From Streptosporangium pseudovulgare (GTDB lineage: Bacteria > Actinomycetota > Actinomycetes > Streptosporangiales > Streptosporangiaceae), in assembly GCF_014648055.1 (NCBI RefSeq), contig NZ_BMQJ01000011.1:156044-220043 (forward strand): a stretch of 64,000 nt of DNA. The letters are read 5' to 3'. The notes under the pieces are model-generated. The model saw only the letters and a list, made by a program, of their open reading frames with translations. It did no database searches and was not told the DNA's origin. This document shows, in pieces, positions 7,763 to 15,952 of the stretch (position 1 is its first letter; every line of letters starts with the position of its first letter). The position numbers and the translations under genes were made by a program.

Positions 7763-9183
7763 CCACGCAAGAAACCCGGCTACAGGCCGCGGAACTGCTG
7801 TTCCCGGCGGACTTCGTCTGGGGGGCGGCCACCTCCGCCTACCAGATCGAGGGCGCCGTCGAGGAGGACGGGCGCGGGCGGTCCATCTGGGACGACTTCG
7901 TCCGCCAGCCCGGCCGGATCGTCAACGGCGAGAACGCCGACGTGGCGATCGACCACTACCACCGCTACCGCGACGACGTGCGGCTGATGGCCGAGCTGGG
8001 CCTGGGCGCCTACCGGTTCTCCGTCTCCTGGCCGCGGATCCAGCCCGACGGCTCCGGCCCGGTCAACACCAGGGGCCTCGACTTCTACAGCCGCCTGGTC
8101 GACGAGCTGCTGGAGCGGGGCGTGGACCCGTGGGTGACGCTCTACCACTGGGACCTCCCCCAGGCGCTGGAGGACGCGGGCGGCTGGCCGTCGCGGGAGA
8201 CGTCGAAGCGCTTCGCCGACTACGCGGCGGCCGTGCACGACGCCCTCGGCGACCGGGTGCGCAACTGGAGCACGGTGAACGAGCCGTGGTGCGCGGCCTT
8301 CCTGGGCTACGCCTCCGGTGAGCACGCCCCCGGACGGCGCGAGCCGGCCCAGGCGGTACGGGCCGCCCACCACCTGCTGCTCGCGCATGGCCTGGCCACC
8401 CAGGCCATGCGGGCCCAGAGGCCCGACAGCAGGATCGGCGGCTGCGTCAACCTCTACGCGATCTCCCCCGAGACCGAGTCTGAGGCCGACCGGGACGCCG
8501 CCCGCCGCATCGACGGCCTGCAGAACCGTTTCTTCCTGGACGCGCTGCTCAAGGGCGCCTACCCCGAGGACGTGCTGATCGACCTCGACGGGATGGCGGA
8601 CTTCACCGAGGACGGGGACATGGAGATCATCTCCACCCCGATCGACATGCTGCTGATCAACTACTACAGCCGCTTCACCGTCTCCGGCATCCCCGGCGGC
8701 GCAGCATCGGCGGCGGCGGCGCCGACCGACGCGGGCTCGCCCTGGGTCGGCAGCGAGGCCGTATCGTTCGTCCAGGCCGGCCGGCCGGTCACCGCCATGG
8801 GCTGGGAGATCGACGACACCGGCCTGCAGGAGATCCTGCTGCGACTGGCCCGGGAGTACCCGAGCGTGCCGCTGGTCATCTCCGAGAACGGCGCCGCCTT
8901 CGAGGACGTCGTGGGCGACGACGGCGTGGTCCACGACCGTGAGAGAGTGGACTACATCGAGGCCCACCTGCGCACCTGCCACGCGGCGATCGAGGCGGGG
9001 GTGCCCCTGAGGGGCTACTTCGCCTGGTCCCTGATGGACAACTTCGAATGGGCGTGGGGGTACGACAAGCGCTTCGGCCTGGTCCGCGTCGACTATGCGA
9101 CCCAGGAGCGTATTCCAAAGGAGAGCGCTCTCTGGTATGCCGGGACCATCAGGCGCGGAGGCCTGAACGGTCCGGCAGAATAA
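7759..9183 (+). CDS. bglC: GH1 beta-glucosidase
   Basis: A protein of 474 residues, full length for glycoside hydrolase family 1. The N-terminus is LFPADFVWGAATSAYQIEGA. The acid/base Glu175 lies in STVNEPW and the nucleophile Glu376 in VISENGAAF, with the C-terminal WSLMDNFEWAWGY aglycone-site motif. There is no signal peptide, so it should hydrolyse imported cellobiose and cello-oligosaccharides to glucose in the cytoplasm. The GTG start at 7759 overlaps the cebG stop; an upstream in-frame extension to 7567 lies wholly inside cebG and was rejected. A degenerate CebR-like palindrome lies in its last codons (9119-9132). Confidence 0.93.
   Translation: MTTQETRLQAAELLFPADFVWGAATSAYQIEGAVEEDGRGRSIWDDFVRQPGRIVNGENADVAIDHYHRYRDDVRLMAELGLGAYRFSVSWPRIQPDGSGPVNTRGLDFYSRLVDELLERGVDPWVTLYHWDLPQALEDAGGWPSRETSKRFADYAAAVHDALGDRVRNWSTVNEPWCAAFLGYASGEHAPGRREPAQAVRAAHHLLLAHGLATQAMRAQRPDSRIGGCVNLYAISPETESEADRDAARRIDGLQNRFFLDALLKGAYPEDVLIDLDGMADFTEDGDMEIISTPIDMLLINYYSRFTVSGIPGGAASAAAAPTDAGSPWVGSEAVSFVQAGRPVTAMGWEIDDTGLQEILLRLAREYPSVPLVISENGAAFEDVVGDDGVVHDRERVDYIEAHLRTCHAAIEAGVPLRGYFAWSLMDNFEWAWGYDKRFGLVRVDYATQERIPKESALWYAGTIRRGGLNGPAE
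9119..9132. promoter_or_regulatory. Degenerate CebR-like palindrome before cebR
   Basis: The core GAGCGCTC is shared with the exact boxes at 4234, 4364 and 16045, with 10 of 14 positions matching overall. It lies in the bglC 3' end, about 85 bp upstream of the cebR start, where it could allow autoregulation. It may be chance, because it falls within coding sequence. Confidence 0.35.
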
Positions 9184-9215
9184 GGGGCCGGCGAATCTTC
9201 ATGGGGGCAGGCGAC

Positions 9216-10223
9216 ATGAACGGCGACCGTCGTCCGACACTTGAGGCGGTCGCGGCACTGGCCGGTGTCGGCCGCGGCACCGTGTCACGGGTCATCAACG
9301 GCTCACCCAAGGTGAGCGAAAAGGCCCGTGAGGCGGTGCAGCAGGCCATCGAGGAGCTGGGGTACGTCCCCAATCGGGCGGCCCGCGCACTGGTCACCCG
9401 GCGCACCGACACGGTCGCGCTGGTGGTCTCGGAGTCGGAGTTCCGCGTCTTCGACGAACCCTACTTCGCCGGGACCATCCGCGGTATCGGCTCGGCGTTA
9501 TCCGAGACCGGTCTGCAACTGATCCTCGCGATGGCGCAGTCGAAGCAGGAGCACGAGCGGCTGGAGCACTACCTCACCGGCCAGCACGTCGACGGGGTGC
9601 TGCTGATCTCGCTGCACGGCGCCGACCCGCTGCCCGAGCGTCTGGAGGCGATGGGCGTGCCGACCGTCATCGGTGGCCGCCCCGTCGGCCTCACCCCCTA
9701 CAGCTACGTCGACGTCGACAACCGGGCCGGAGCCCGGCAGGCGGTCAAGTACCTGCTGGGCAAGGGCCGCACCAGGATCGCCACCATCGCCGGTCCGCAG
9801 GACATGGGCGTGGGCGTCGACCGGCTCGCCGGTTACCGCGACGCTCTGCTGGCCACCGGTCTGCCGGAGATCGTGGACTACGGTGACTTCAGCGAGGAGA
9901 GCGGCATGGAGGCGATGATCCGCCTGCTGGCCGTCCACCCCGACCTGGACGCCGTGTTCACCGCCTCCGACCCGATGGCCCTCGGGGCGATGCGGGTGCT
10001 GCGCGAAGAGGGCAGGGCGGTCCCGTCGGACGTGGCGGTGATCGGGTTCGACGACTCCCCCGCCGGCGCCCACTCCTCCCCCACGCTCACCAGCGTCCAC
10101 CAGCCGACCGAGGCGATGGGCCGGCAGATGGCCCACCTCCTCGTCGCCCGCATCAACGGCGAGCGCCTGGAACAGCCCGTCGTGATACTGGACACCCACC
10201 TGGTCGAGCGCGACTCGGCCTGA
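9216..10223 (+). CDS. cebR: LacI-family repressor of cello-oligosaccharide uptake
   Basis: A protein of 335 residues. The N-terminal LacI helix-turn-helix is TLEAVAALAGVGRGTVSRVIN, followed by the hinge region PNRAARALVTRRT and a periplasmic-binding-protein-like effector domain (DGVLLISLHG, VIGFDDSPAG). It should bind the TGGGAGCGCTCCCA boxes upstream of cebE and at 16045 and release them on cellobiose/cellotriose. Start choice: ATG 9216 has GGGGGCAGG 5 nt upstream; ATG 9201, five codons earlier, with AAGGGG 12 nt upstream, is equally possible. It follows bglC by 32 nt and is probably co-transcribed. Confidence 0.9.
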   Translation: MNGDRRPTLEAVAALAGVGRGTVSRVINGSPKVSEKAREAVQQAIEELGYVPNRAARALVTRRTDTVALVVSESEFRVFDEPYFAGTIRGIGSALSETGLQLILAMAQSKQEHERLEHYLTGQHVDGVLLISLHGADPLPERLEAMGVPTVIGGRPVGLTPYSYVDVDNRAGARQAVKYLLGKGRTRIATIAGPQDMGVGVDRLAGYRDALLATGLPEIVDYGDFSEESGMEAMIRLLAVHPDLDAVFTASDPMALGAMRVLREEGRAVPSDVAVIGFDDSPAGAHSSPTLTSVHQPTEAMGRQMAHLLVARINGERLEQPVVILDTHLVERDSA

Positions 10224-10306
10224 GCGTCCCGGCGGGTCCTCCCCTTCCGACAGAACGTCATCGTGGGCGGCGTCCCACGCGCAGAAGGTTTTCCACCGGG
10301 CACGTC

Positions 10307-10327
10307 CGCCGGGCCCCGGGCCCGGCG
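10307..10327. terminator. 21-bp palindrome between cebR and SARP gene
   Basis: CGCCGGGCCC, a central C, then GGGCCCGGCG form a perfect odd palindrome. It lies 84 bp after the cebR stop and 19 bp before the SARP start. It can act as the ceb operon terminator; a structured leader of the SARP mRNA is an alternative. Confidence 0.5.
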
Positions 10328-10345
10328 TCAACGCGTGGAGGTCTG

Positions 10346-12310
10346 ATGACTCTGCGGTTCAACCTGCTGGGCCCGCTCCAGATACGCCGCTCCGGCCGCC
10401 TCGTCCCGCTCGGCCCGCCGAAACAGCGCGTCGTGCTCGCCGTACTCCTGCTGGAGGCGGGGCGGGTCGTCTCCCTGGACCGCCTGACCGCGGCCGTGTG
10501 GGAGGGCGAGCCGCCCCGCTCGGCCGTGGCCAACCTGCGAACCTACGTCAACCGCCTGCGCGACGTCCTGGGCGGACACCACGACCGTCTCGTCGCCCAC
10601 GCTCCGGGCTACACGCTGGAGGTCCGCGAGGGCGAGTCGGACATCGCGGACTTCACGGAGTACGCCCGGCAGGGCCGCGCCACGCTGGCCGTCGGCGACC
10701 CGCGGGCCGCCCTGCGCCACCTGTCGGCGGCCCTGGCGCTGTGGCGCGGCACGGAGGCCGAGGACGTGCCGCGTACCCCCGAGCTCTCGTCGCGGCTGGC
10801 GGTCCTGGCCGAGCAGCGCTGCCTCGCCATGGAGGACCTCGCGCAGGCCCGGCTGGCCCTGGGTGAGCACGCCGAGATGCTCCACGAACTCCGCGAGACC
10901 GTCGCGGAGCACCCCACCAGGGAACGGCTGTGGGGCCACCTCATGCTCGCGCTGTACCGCACGGGCGACGTCGCGGCGGCGCTGGCCGCCTACGAGAGGG
11001 CGCGGACCGTCCTGCGCGAGGACCTCGGCCTGGAGCCGGGCCCGGACCTCGTCGCCCTCCAGCGGCGGATGCTCAACCGCGACCCCGGACTCGTCCCCGC
11101 GCCCGCCCGGCGGCCCGGCCCGTCCGGCGCCCGCCGGGTGCTCCCGCGGATGATCCCGTCCCCGGGCGACCTCGTGGGCCGTGACCGGGAGGTGAAGGAG
11201 CTGGCGCGCCTGGCCGGGGAGACGCGGCGTCCGGCCAGGATCGTCCTGCACGGTCCGGGCGGCGTCGGCAAGTCGGCGCTCGCCAGGCACGTCCTCCGCC
11301 TGCTCTCCGCCGAGCGCCCCGGCGGGCATCTCTACGCCGACCTCCAGGACGTCCGGCCCGGGGTACCGCCCCCGGACCCTTCGCGGGTCATGACCTGTTT
11401 CCTGACCGCCCTCGGCGTGCCGGCCGAGCGGATCCCGCGGGACCCGGTCCAGGCGGCCGAGGTGCTCCGGTTGCGCATCGGCGACGACGCCCCGCTGGTC
11501 CTGCTGGACAACGCCCTCGACGACGGCCAGGTACGGCCGCTGCTGACGGCCTGCGACGGCTGCCCGGTCGTCGTCACCAGCCGGGCCATGCTGTCCACGC
11601 TGGAGGGTACGGAGCACGTCGAGATCCTGCCCCTGCCGGGTGACGCCGCCCGCGATTTGCTGGCCGGGCTGTGCGGCACGGAACGCGCGGACGCCGACCC
11701 CGCCGCGGCGAACCGGATCGCCGAGCTCTGCGAGTGCCTGCCGCGTCCGCTGCGGGCGGCCGGCACCCGGCTCGCCGCCCGGCGCGAGTGGTCGCTGGCG
11801 GCCTTCGCCGGCCTGCTCGCGGACGAGCGTCACCGGATGGACCTGCTCGGCAACGGCGACCTGCCCATCCGGGAGAGCATCGACGCCGACTACCGGGTGC
11901 TGCTGTCCGGCACGGGCCCGGTGGACAGCGCGGCCGTCGAACTCTTCCACCACCTCGGTACGGCGCAGGCCGCCGAACTGACCCCCGCGGACGTGGCGAG
12001 GTCCCTCGCGTGCGACACGGTGACCGCGTCCGCCGCCCTGGGCCGTCTCGCCGACCTGCGTCTCATCGAGCCCGTGGAGCAGGCCCGTTACCGGGTGGGC
12101 GGCCTGGTGCGGTGCTTCGCCTCGGAGGTCGCCCGGAACGAGCGGGTCCCCGGGCGGCCCGCCGCGCGTCACCCCGCGCCGGGCTTTCCGGGGTGGGCCG
12201 TCCTCGAACGGTCCGGCGGGCGGCTCATCGCCCAGGGGCACGCGGGACGGCCCGACCCCGAACGGCCCGGCGCGGCGTCCGGGCCCCGTTCCGGATCGCC
12301 GCAGCGGTAG
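10346..12310 (+). CDS. AfsR/SARP-type transcriptional regulator with NTPase domain
   Basis: A protein of 654 residues. Domains in order: OmpR-like winged helix (about 1-95, LGPPKQRVVLAVLLLEAGRV), bacterial transcriptional activation domain (about 100-245, ALYRTGDVAAALAAYERART), a NB-ARC-like STAND NTPase (about 270-520) with P-loop GPGGVGKSAL near residue 306, and a C-terminal winged-helix-like part. It is shorter than AfsR (about 990 residues) and lacks the TPR domain. SARPs activate secondary-metabolite clusters by binding direct repeats next to -10 boxes. It faces the leftward MauE/ABC/peptide/thioredoxin group (58 bp between the 3' ends), whose promoters share a motif, so it is the likely local activator (inference). 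The ATG follows GGAGG. Confidence 0.88.
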   Translation: MTLRFNLLGPLQIRRSGRLVPLGPPKQRVVLAVLLLEAGRVVSLDRLTAAVWEGEPPRSAVANLRTYVNRLRDVLGGHHDRLVAHAPGYTLEVREGESDIADFTEYARQGRATLAVGDPRAALRHLSAALALWRGTEAEDVPRTPELSSRLAVLAEQRCLAMEDLAQARLALGEHAEMLHELRETVAEHPTRERLWGHLMLALYRTGDVAAALAAYERARTVLREDLGLEPGPDLVALQRRMLNRDPGLVPAPARRPGPSGARRVLPRMIPSPGDLVGRDREVKELARLAGETRRPARIVLHGPGGVGKSALARHVLRLLSAERPGGHLYADLQDVRPGVPPPDPSRVMTCFLTALGVPAERIPRDPVQAAEVLRLRIGDDAPLVLLDNALDDGQVRPLLTACDGCPVVVTSRAMLSTLEGTEHVEILPLPGDAARDLLAGLCGTERADADPAAANRIAELCECLPRPLRAAGTRLAARREWSLAAFAGLLADERHRMDLLGNGDLPIRESIDADYRVLLSGTGPVDSAAVELFHHLGTAQAAELTPADVARSLACDTVTASAALGRLADLRLIEPVEQARYRVGGLVRCFASEVARNERVPGRPAARHPAPGFPGWAVLERSGGRLIAQGHAGRPDPERPGAASGPRSGSPQR

Positions 12311-12368
12311 GGCGGGAACGGCTCGGAGGGCCGGTGGGCGCCGGGCGGTGCCGATCCGGCGGCTGCCG

Positions 12369-12929
12369 TCAGAGGGCCGGTTCGACGTGGGCCATGATCG
12401 TCCCCGCCGCGAGGATCCCGCCCCGCTCGTCGAGGACGGCGAGGGCGGGGTAGCCTCGCACCCCCAGCGCCCTGGTCGCGGCCTCGCCCTTCCTCTCGAC
12501 GATGACGTGCGCCACCGGCTGGAGCGTGTCCCGGTAGTCCGAGACGTCCTCGCCGTCGGTGACCAGCACCGCCAGGACGGCGTCCCGCCCGTGCGGATGG
12601 TTCTTCGCCGCCTCCAGGAACTGCGGGACCCGCTCGGCGCACGGCGGGCAGTTCTTGGTGAAGACCCCGACCAGGGTGCGGCCGGGGGTCAGGGTCGGGC
12701 CCCGGCGTACCTCGCCGTCGGTCGTCACGGCCTCGAAGGGGCCGACGACCTCGCCGACCGGCAGCATCAGGTCCGGCAGCCTCCCGGGGAGGGCGGAAGG
12801 CCCGGAGTGCCCGGACGGTCCCGCCGGTCCGGGCAGGGCCCTCACGAGACGGGTGAGTCTGACGGTGAAGAGGAGATCGAGCGTGCACACGACGCCCACC
12901 AGCACCACGAGCGCGGCGATGAAATACAT
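12369..12929 (-). CDS. Membrane-anchored thioredoxin-fold protein, MauD/TlpA-like, CPPC
   Basis: A protein of 186 residues. One N-terminal membrane span (about 3-24), a Pro/Gly linker, then a thioredoxin-like domain with active site CPPC at 94-97 (FTKNCPPCAERVP) and a cis-Pro loop in GVRGYPALAV. The topology puts the redox domain outside the membrane. MauD-like proteins pair with MauE in making disulfides in exported proteins. Here it is the last gene of the leftward group and follows a six-cysteine peptide by 79 nt. The start at 12929 is preceded by AGGAAAAGGGCCAGGA; a longer frame to 12989 adds an unlikely basic stretch. The role in oxidising the peptide is inferred. Confidence 0.85.
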   Translation of the reverse strand: MYFIAALVVLVGVVCTLDLLFTVRLTRLVRALPGPAGPSGHSGPSALPGRLPDLMLPVGEVVGPFEAVTTDGEVRRGPTLTPGRTLVGVFTKNCPPCAERVPQFLEAAKNHPHGRDAVLAVLVTDGEDVSDYRDTLQPVAHVIVERKGEAATRALGVRGYPALAVLDERGGILAAGTIMAHVEPAL

Positions 12930-12969
12930 TCCTGGCCCTTTTCCTTTCCGGCGGGAGCGGGAAAGGGGC

Positions 12970-12987
12970 GCGCCCGGAAAAGGGCGC
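12970..12987 (-). terminator. Short intergenic hairpin after peptide gene
   Basis: GCGCCC (12970-12975) pairs with GGGCGC (12982-12987) across a 6-nt loop. On the minus strand it lies 21 nt after the peptide stop codon and before the thioredoxin-like gene. It could attenuate read-through or stabilise the short upstream mRNA so that the peptide is made in excess. Confidence 0.4.
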
Positions 12988-13008
12988 ACCCCCGGATCTC
13001 ATCTCGGC

Positions 13009-13086
13009 TCAGCAGCCGTGGTCGTAGCAGGCGTAGTAGGTGGTGGTGGCGCAGCACCAGCGGCCGGAGTTGCAGAAGCAGTACAT
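13009..13086 (-). CDS. Cysteine-rich small peptide, candidate precursor/bacteriocin
   Basis: A 25-codon reading frame. The peptide starts MYCFCNSGRWCC and ends ACYDHGC, with six cysteines (3, 5, 11, 12, 20, 25), four tyrosines and one tryptophan. The Shine-Dalgarno GGGAGAG lies 4 nt before the ATG (GGAG 7 nt before). An in-frame ATG at 13113 would add nine residues (MSADRWERR) but has no visible ribosome site. It sits between the ABC exporter and the CPPC protein on the same strand, 94 nt after the exporter stop, with its own candidate promoter at 13143-13175. Cysteine at 24% in a high-GC genome, with terminal Cys and redox/export neighbours, argues for a real disulfide-rich or modified exported peptide. 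There is no homology I can name. Confidence 0.72.
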   Translation of the reverse strand: MYCFCNSGRWCCATTTYYACYDHGC

Positions 13087-13142
13087 TCTTCTCTCCCATC
13101 GATCGGCGGACATCTCGAAAGGTAGAAGGGCCGCCGATGGGA

Positions 13143-13175
13143 TCCCTACAGCGCCGATACTCGCCGCCGTGTATC
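13143..13175 (-). promoter_or_regulatory. Candidate internal promoter of the peptide gene with shared motif
   Basis: Read on the minus strand: GATACACG (13175-13168), 7 nt, GTATC (13160-13156), 7 nt, then the -10-like TAGGGA (13148-13143). The same arrangement with identical spacings occurs upstream of the MauE-like gene (15953-15985). An activator site 7-8 bp before the -10 is the geometry of SARP-dependent promoters. The expected transcript start is about 50 nt before the peptide ATG. Confidence 0.55.
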
Positions 13176-13180
13176 CCGCG

Positions 13181-15313
13181 TCACGCCCCGGGGAGATCGG
13201 CTCGCGCGCCGTCTCCCGCGCCCGGGGGGAACGCCGGGGCGAGATCGCCGTCGTCCGGCTCCACGGTCCGGTAGCCCTGGGCCTGCAGCCCGAACAGGTG
13301 GGCGTAGAGCCCGCCGCGGGCCAGCAGCTCGGCGTGGGCGCCCTGCTCGGCGACCCGGCCCCCGTCCAGGACGACGAGGAGGCCGGCGTCCCGGAGGGTG
13401 CCCAGGCGATGGGAGACGAGCACGCTGGTCCGTCCCCGCCGGTGCTCGCGCAGCCCGGCGTGGATCTCGTGCTCGGCCTCGGCGTCCAGTCCGGAGCCGG
13501 GCTCGTCCAGGATCAGCAGGTCGCGGTCCCCCCGGAGATAGGCGCGGGCCAGCGCGAGGCGCTGCCACTGCCCGCCCGACAGGAGGACACCGGTCCCCGG
13601 GGCGCCACCCGGCCCGTTCCCGGCGCCACCGTCCGGATCGCCGCCCAGGTCGCCGCCCAGGTCGTCGCCCTGGAAGAAGAGCCGGGACAGGAGGGTGTCG
13701 TAGCCGCGGGGCAGCGCGGCGACGAACCCGTGCGCGCCCGCCCCGCGGGCCGCGGCCTCGATCCGCGCCCGGTCCCCGATCCGGCCGACATCACCCAGGC
13801 CGATGTTCTCGGCCGCCGTCATGTCGTACTGCATGTAGTCCTGGAACACCGCGCCGATCCGCGCCCTCAGCCCGGCGGGGTCCAGCTCGCGGATGTCCGT
13901 CCCGTCCCACAGGATCTCCCCGCGCTCCGGGTCGTACATCCGGCACAGCAGCTTGACCAGCGTGCTCTTGCCTGCTCCGTTCCTGCCGACCAGGCCGACC
14001 GCCTCGCCGTACGGGATCGTGAGGTTCAGGCCGCGCAGGGTCCACGGGTGGTCCGGCGAGTAGCGGAACCACACGTCGCGCAGCTCCACGCCGCGGCGCA
14101 GCGGCGGTGCCGGCCGGGGCAGGGGCGGTACGGGAAGGTCCGGTTCTCCGCCGAGGACGGCGAGGTAGTGGCCGAACAGGAGCAGCTGCTGATGGGCCGC
14201 CGCCACCTCCACGGCCAGCCCGGTGAGAGCGCCCTGCACCCCGGCGACGGCCGCCGCGAAGAGGGACACGTCACCGATGGTGAGACCGCCTCCGGCCGCG
14301 GCGTGCAGCGCCCAGACCAGCCCGCCGCCGGCGGCGAGCGCCCCGAACGCGCCGGCCGCGCCCTGGACGCGCAGCTCGCGCCGGTCCGTCCGGCCGCGTT
14401 CGGCGTTCGCGGCCCGCCGCCTGCCGTTCATCAGCTCCCGCAGGTGCGCCCCGGTGCCGAACAGGCGCATCTCCTTGGCGGCCTGCACGTTCACCAGCAA
14501 CTCCCGGAAGAAGAACTCCCTGCGCTCGGCCGGGCCGATCCGCCAGAGCATGGCCGCGCGGCGCCGGGCCAGCCACAGCTCCGCGGCCAGCGAGGGGACG
14601 GCCGCGCAGACGACCACCGGCGCCATCCAGGGGCCGACCACCAGCAGGGAGCCGAGGAACCCCGCCCCGGTGACCGTGGTCCTGGCGATGCCGAGGACGG
14701 CGGAGACGACCTGGCCCGGCGTGGTGGCGCCGTGCTGCTGGGCCATCCTGAGCCGGTCGAGGAAGACCGGGTCCTCGAACCTCGCCAGCCCCACGAAGCG
14801 CTCGGCCGCCTGGAAGAGCCGGTCCTGGGCGGCCAGCCCGACCCGGCGGCCGGTCTCCTCCCTGGCGTACCGCGCCGCCTGGGGGACCACGGCCGCCAGC
14901 ACGCCGCAGGCCGCCAGCGCCGTGCCCAGGCCGGTGAGGGCCGGGGCGGTGGCCGCGCCCCGGGCGATGAGGTCGATCGCCGACTTGGTCAGCCACGCCG
15001 TCACCACCGGCAGCGCCGCCCCGGCCAGGGTGAGCAGGGCGAAGGCGGTGGCGAGCCACGGGCCCGCCCGCCACGCCAGGGCGAGCGCCGCCGCGGCGCC
15101 CCGCATGCTCGCCCGCGCCCGGGGCCGGGGGACGGCGTCACCGGTCCCGGCGGACGGCCCGGCGGGCGGGGATCCGGGCGGAAGGCCGGGTGGGAGACCC
15201 GACGGAAGGCCGGGCGGAGGGCCGGGCGGAGGGCCGGGCGGAGGGCCGGGCGGAGGGCCGGGCGGTCCGGCCGCCGGAGTGGGCGGCGGACCGGCCGGGG
15301 CTGGTTCGGGCAT
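13181..15313 (-). CDS. ABC exporter (fused membrane and ATPase domains)
   Basis: A protein of 710 residues. A Pro/Gly-rich N-terminal tail (about 1-55, encoded by 12-bp DNA repeats) precedes a six-span type IV exporter membrane domain (about 70-360). The ATPase domain carries Walker A VGRNGAGKSTLV near 441, signature LSGGQWQRLALA near 576 and Walker B LLILDEPGSGLD near 594. No C39 peptidase domain is visible, so any leader would have to be cut elsewhere or be absent. The ATG at 15313 has GGAGG upstream; an extension to 15397 overlaps the preceding gene and was rejected. Position directly before the Cys-rich peptide suggests that peptide as cargo (inference). Confidence 0.9.
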   Translation of the reverse strand: MPEPAPAGPPPTPAAGPPGPPPGPPPGPPPGPPPGLPSGLPPGLPPGSPPAGPSAGTGDAVPRPRARASMRGAAAALALAWRAGPWLATAFALLTLAGAALPVVTAWLTKSAIDLIARGAATAPALTGLGTALAACGVLAAVVPQAARYAREETGRRVGLAAQDRLFQAAERFVGLARFEDPVFLDRLRMAQQHGATTPGQVVSAVLGIARTTVTGAGFLGSLLVVGPWMAPVVVCAAVPSLAAELWLARRRAAMLWRIGPAERREFFFRELLVNVQAAKEMRLFGTGAHLRELMNGRRRAANAERGRTDRRELRVQGAAGAFGALAAGGGLVWALHAAAGGGLTIGDVSLFAAAVAGVQGALTGLAVEVAAAHQQLLLFGHYLAVLGGEPDLPVPPLPRPAPPLRRGVELRDVWFRYSPDHPWTLRGLNLTIPYGEAVGLVGRNGAGKSTLVKLLCRMYDPERGEILWDGTDIRELDPAGLRARIGAVFQDYMQYDMTAAENIGLGDVGRIGDRARIEAAARGAGAHGFVAALPRGYDTLLSRLFFQGDDLGGDLGGDPDGGAGNGPGGAPGTGVLLSGGQWQRLALARAYLRGDRDLLILDEPGSGLDAEAEHEIHAGLREHRRGRTSVLVSHRLGTLRDAGLLVVLDGGRVAEQGAHAELLARGGLYAHLFGLQAQGYRTVEPDDGDLAPAFPPGAGDGARADLPGA
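15184..15280. repeat. 12-bp tandem repeats coding Pro/Gly-rich exporter tail
   Basis: About seven imperfect copies of GGGCGGAGGGCC-like units, the central ones perfect. Read on the minus strand they encode GPP/PGL-type repeats at the N-terminus of the ABC exporter. The copy number is likely to vary between strains. Confidence 0.8.
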
Positions 15314-15332
15314 CGGGGGGATCCTCCAGGCT

Positions 15333-15875
15333 TCACAGGGACCGGAACAGGTCTCCGATGTCCTCGGCGTGGACGACGAGCACGGCGAGGAGGGCACCGG
15401 CGAGCACCGCGACGAGGGCTCCTTCGAGGCCGGCCGTGCCGTCCCGCGTCGCGAGGCCGGCGGCGGCGAGGGCCGCGGACCCGAGCACGAGGTTCCTGAT
15501 CACCTGCCCCCGGCCGACCGGCCGGGCCGACTCACCGAAGCAGTGGCAGGCGCCGCCGTGACCGGCGCGCACGGCACGGGCCAGCACCCCCGCGAACACC
15601 AACAGCAGGGCGGCGCCCAGGAGCAGCCCTGCGGGAGCCGCGGCGGGCACCGCGACGAGGACCGGCACGCCCGCCTCGGCGGCCAGGACCAGTGCGGCGA
15701 CCCGCCGGCTCCCCAGCCTCCGCGCCGGCGGCCAGGACGGCAGCAGGCGCTCCACGGCCTCCTCGAAGCGACGGTAGGCCGCCCCACGGCGCGCCTTGCC
15801 GTGGACGGACGCGATGAAGAGCACCGCCAGAAGCGCCCGGCAGGCGAGGACGGCGTGGACGGCGGCGTGCTGCAT
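15333..15875 (-). CDS. MauE/DoxX-like redox-associated membrane protein
   Basis: A protein of 180 residues with four predicted membrane spans (about 8-24, 58-78, 82-100, 125-160 with a further hydrophobic C-terminal stretch). A CHCFG motif at 110-114 follows the third span, matching the C-x-C-FG signature of the MauE family. In methylamine dehydrogenase maturation MauE and MauD are needed for disulfide formation in the small subunit; no dehydrogenase genes occur here. The ATG at 15875 has GGGAG 7 nt upstream; a longer frame to 15929 lacks a ribosome site. It is the first gene of the leftward group and is followed after 19 nt by the ABC exporter. Confidence 0.85.
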   Translation of the reverse strand: MQHAAVHAVLACRALLAVLFIASVHGKARRGAAYRRFEEAVERLLPSWPPARRLGSRRVAALVLAAEAGVPVLVAVPAAAPAGLLLGAALLLVFAGVLARAVRAGHGGACHCFGESARPVGRGQVIRNLVLGSAALAAAGLATRDGTAGLEGALVAVLAGALLAVLVVHAEDIGDLFRSL

Positions 15876-15952
15876 GTCGGAGCTCCCGGCGGCGTGTCCC
15901 CTCGCGGCCGTTCCGCGGGTGCCCGTCACGTTACGGAGGCCCCCGGGGAAGG

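Noticed and set aside
13040-15499. Long open frame of about 800 codons on the plus strand opposite the ABC exporter
   Set aside because: It is an antisense shadow of GC-rich codons; the minus strand encodes clear Walker A, signature and Walker B motifs, and the plus-strand product has no family-like sequence.
12369-15875. Methylamine dehydrogenase (mau) cluster
   Set aside because: MauE- and MauD-like proteins are present, but no large or small dehydrogenase subunit, amicyanin or MauG occurs; the neighbours are an ABC exporter and a tiny Cys-rich frame.
12369-15875. Lanthipeptide, sactipeptide or other classical RiPP cluster
   Set aside because: No LanB/C/M, radical SAM, YcaO or peptidase-domain transporter is visible; only redox and export genes accompany the peptide.
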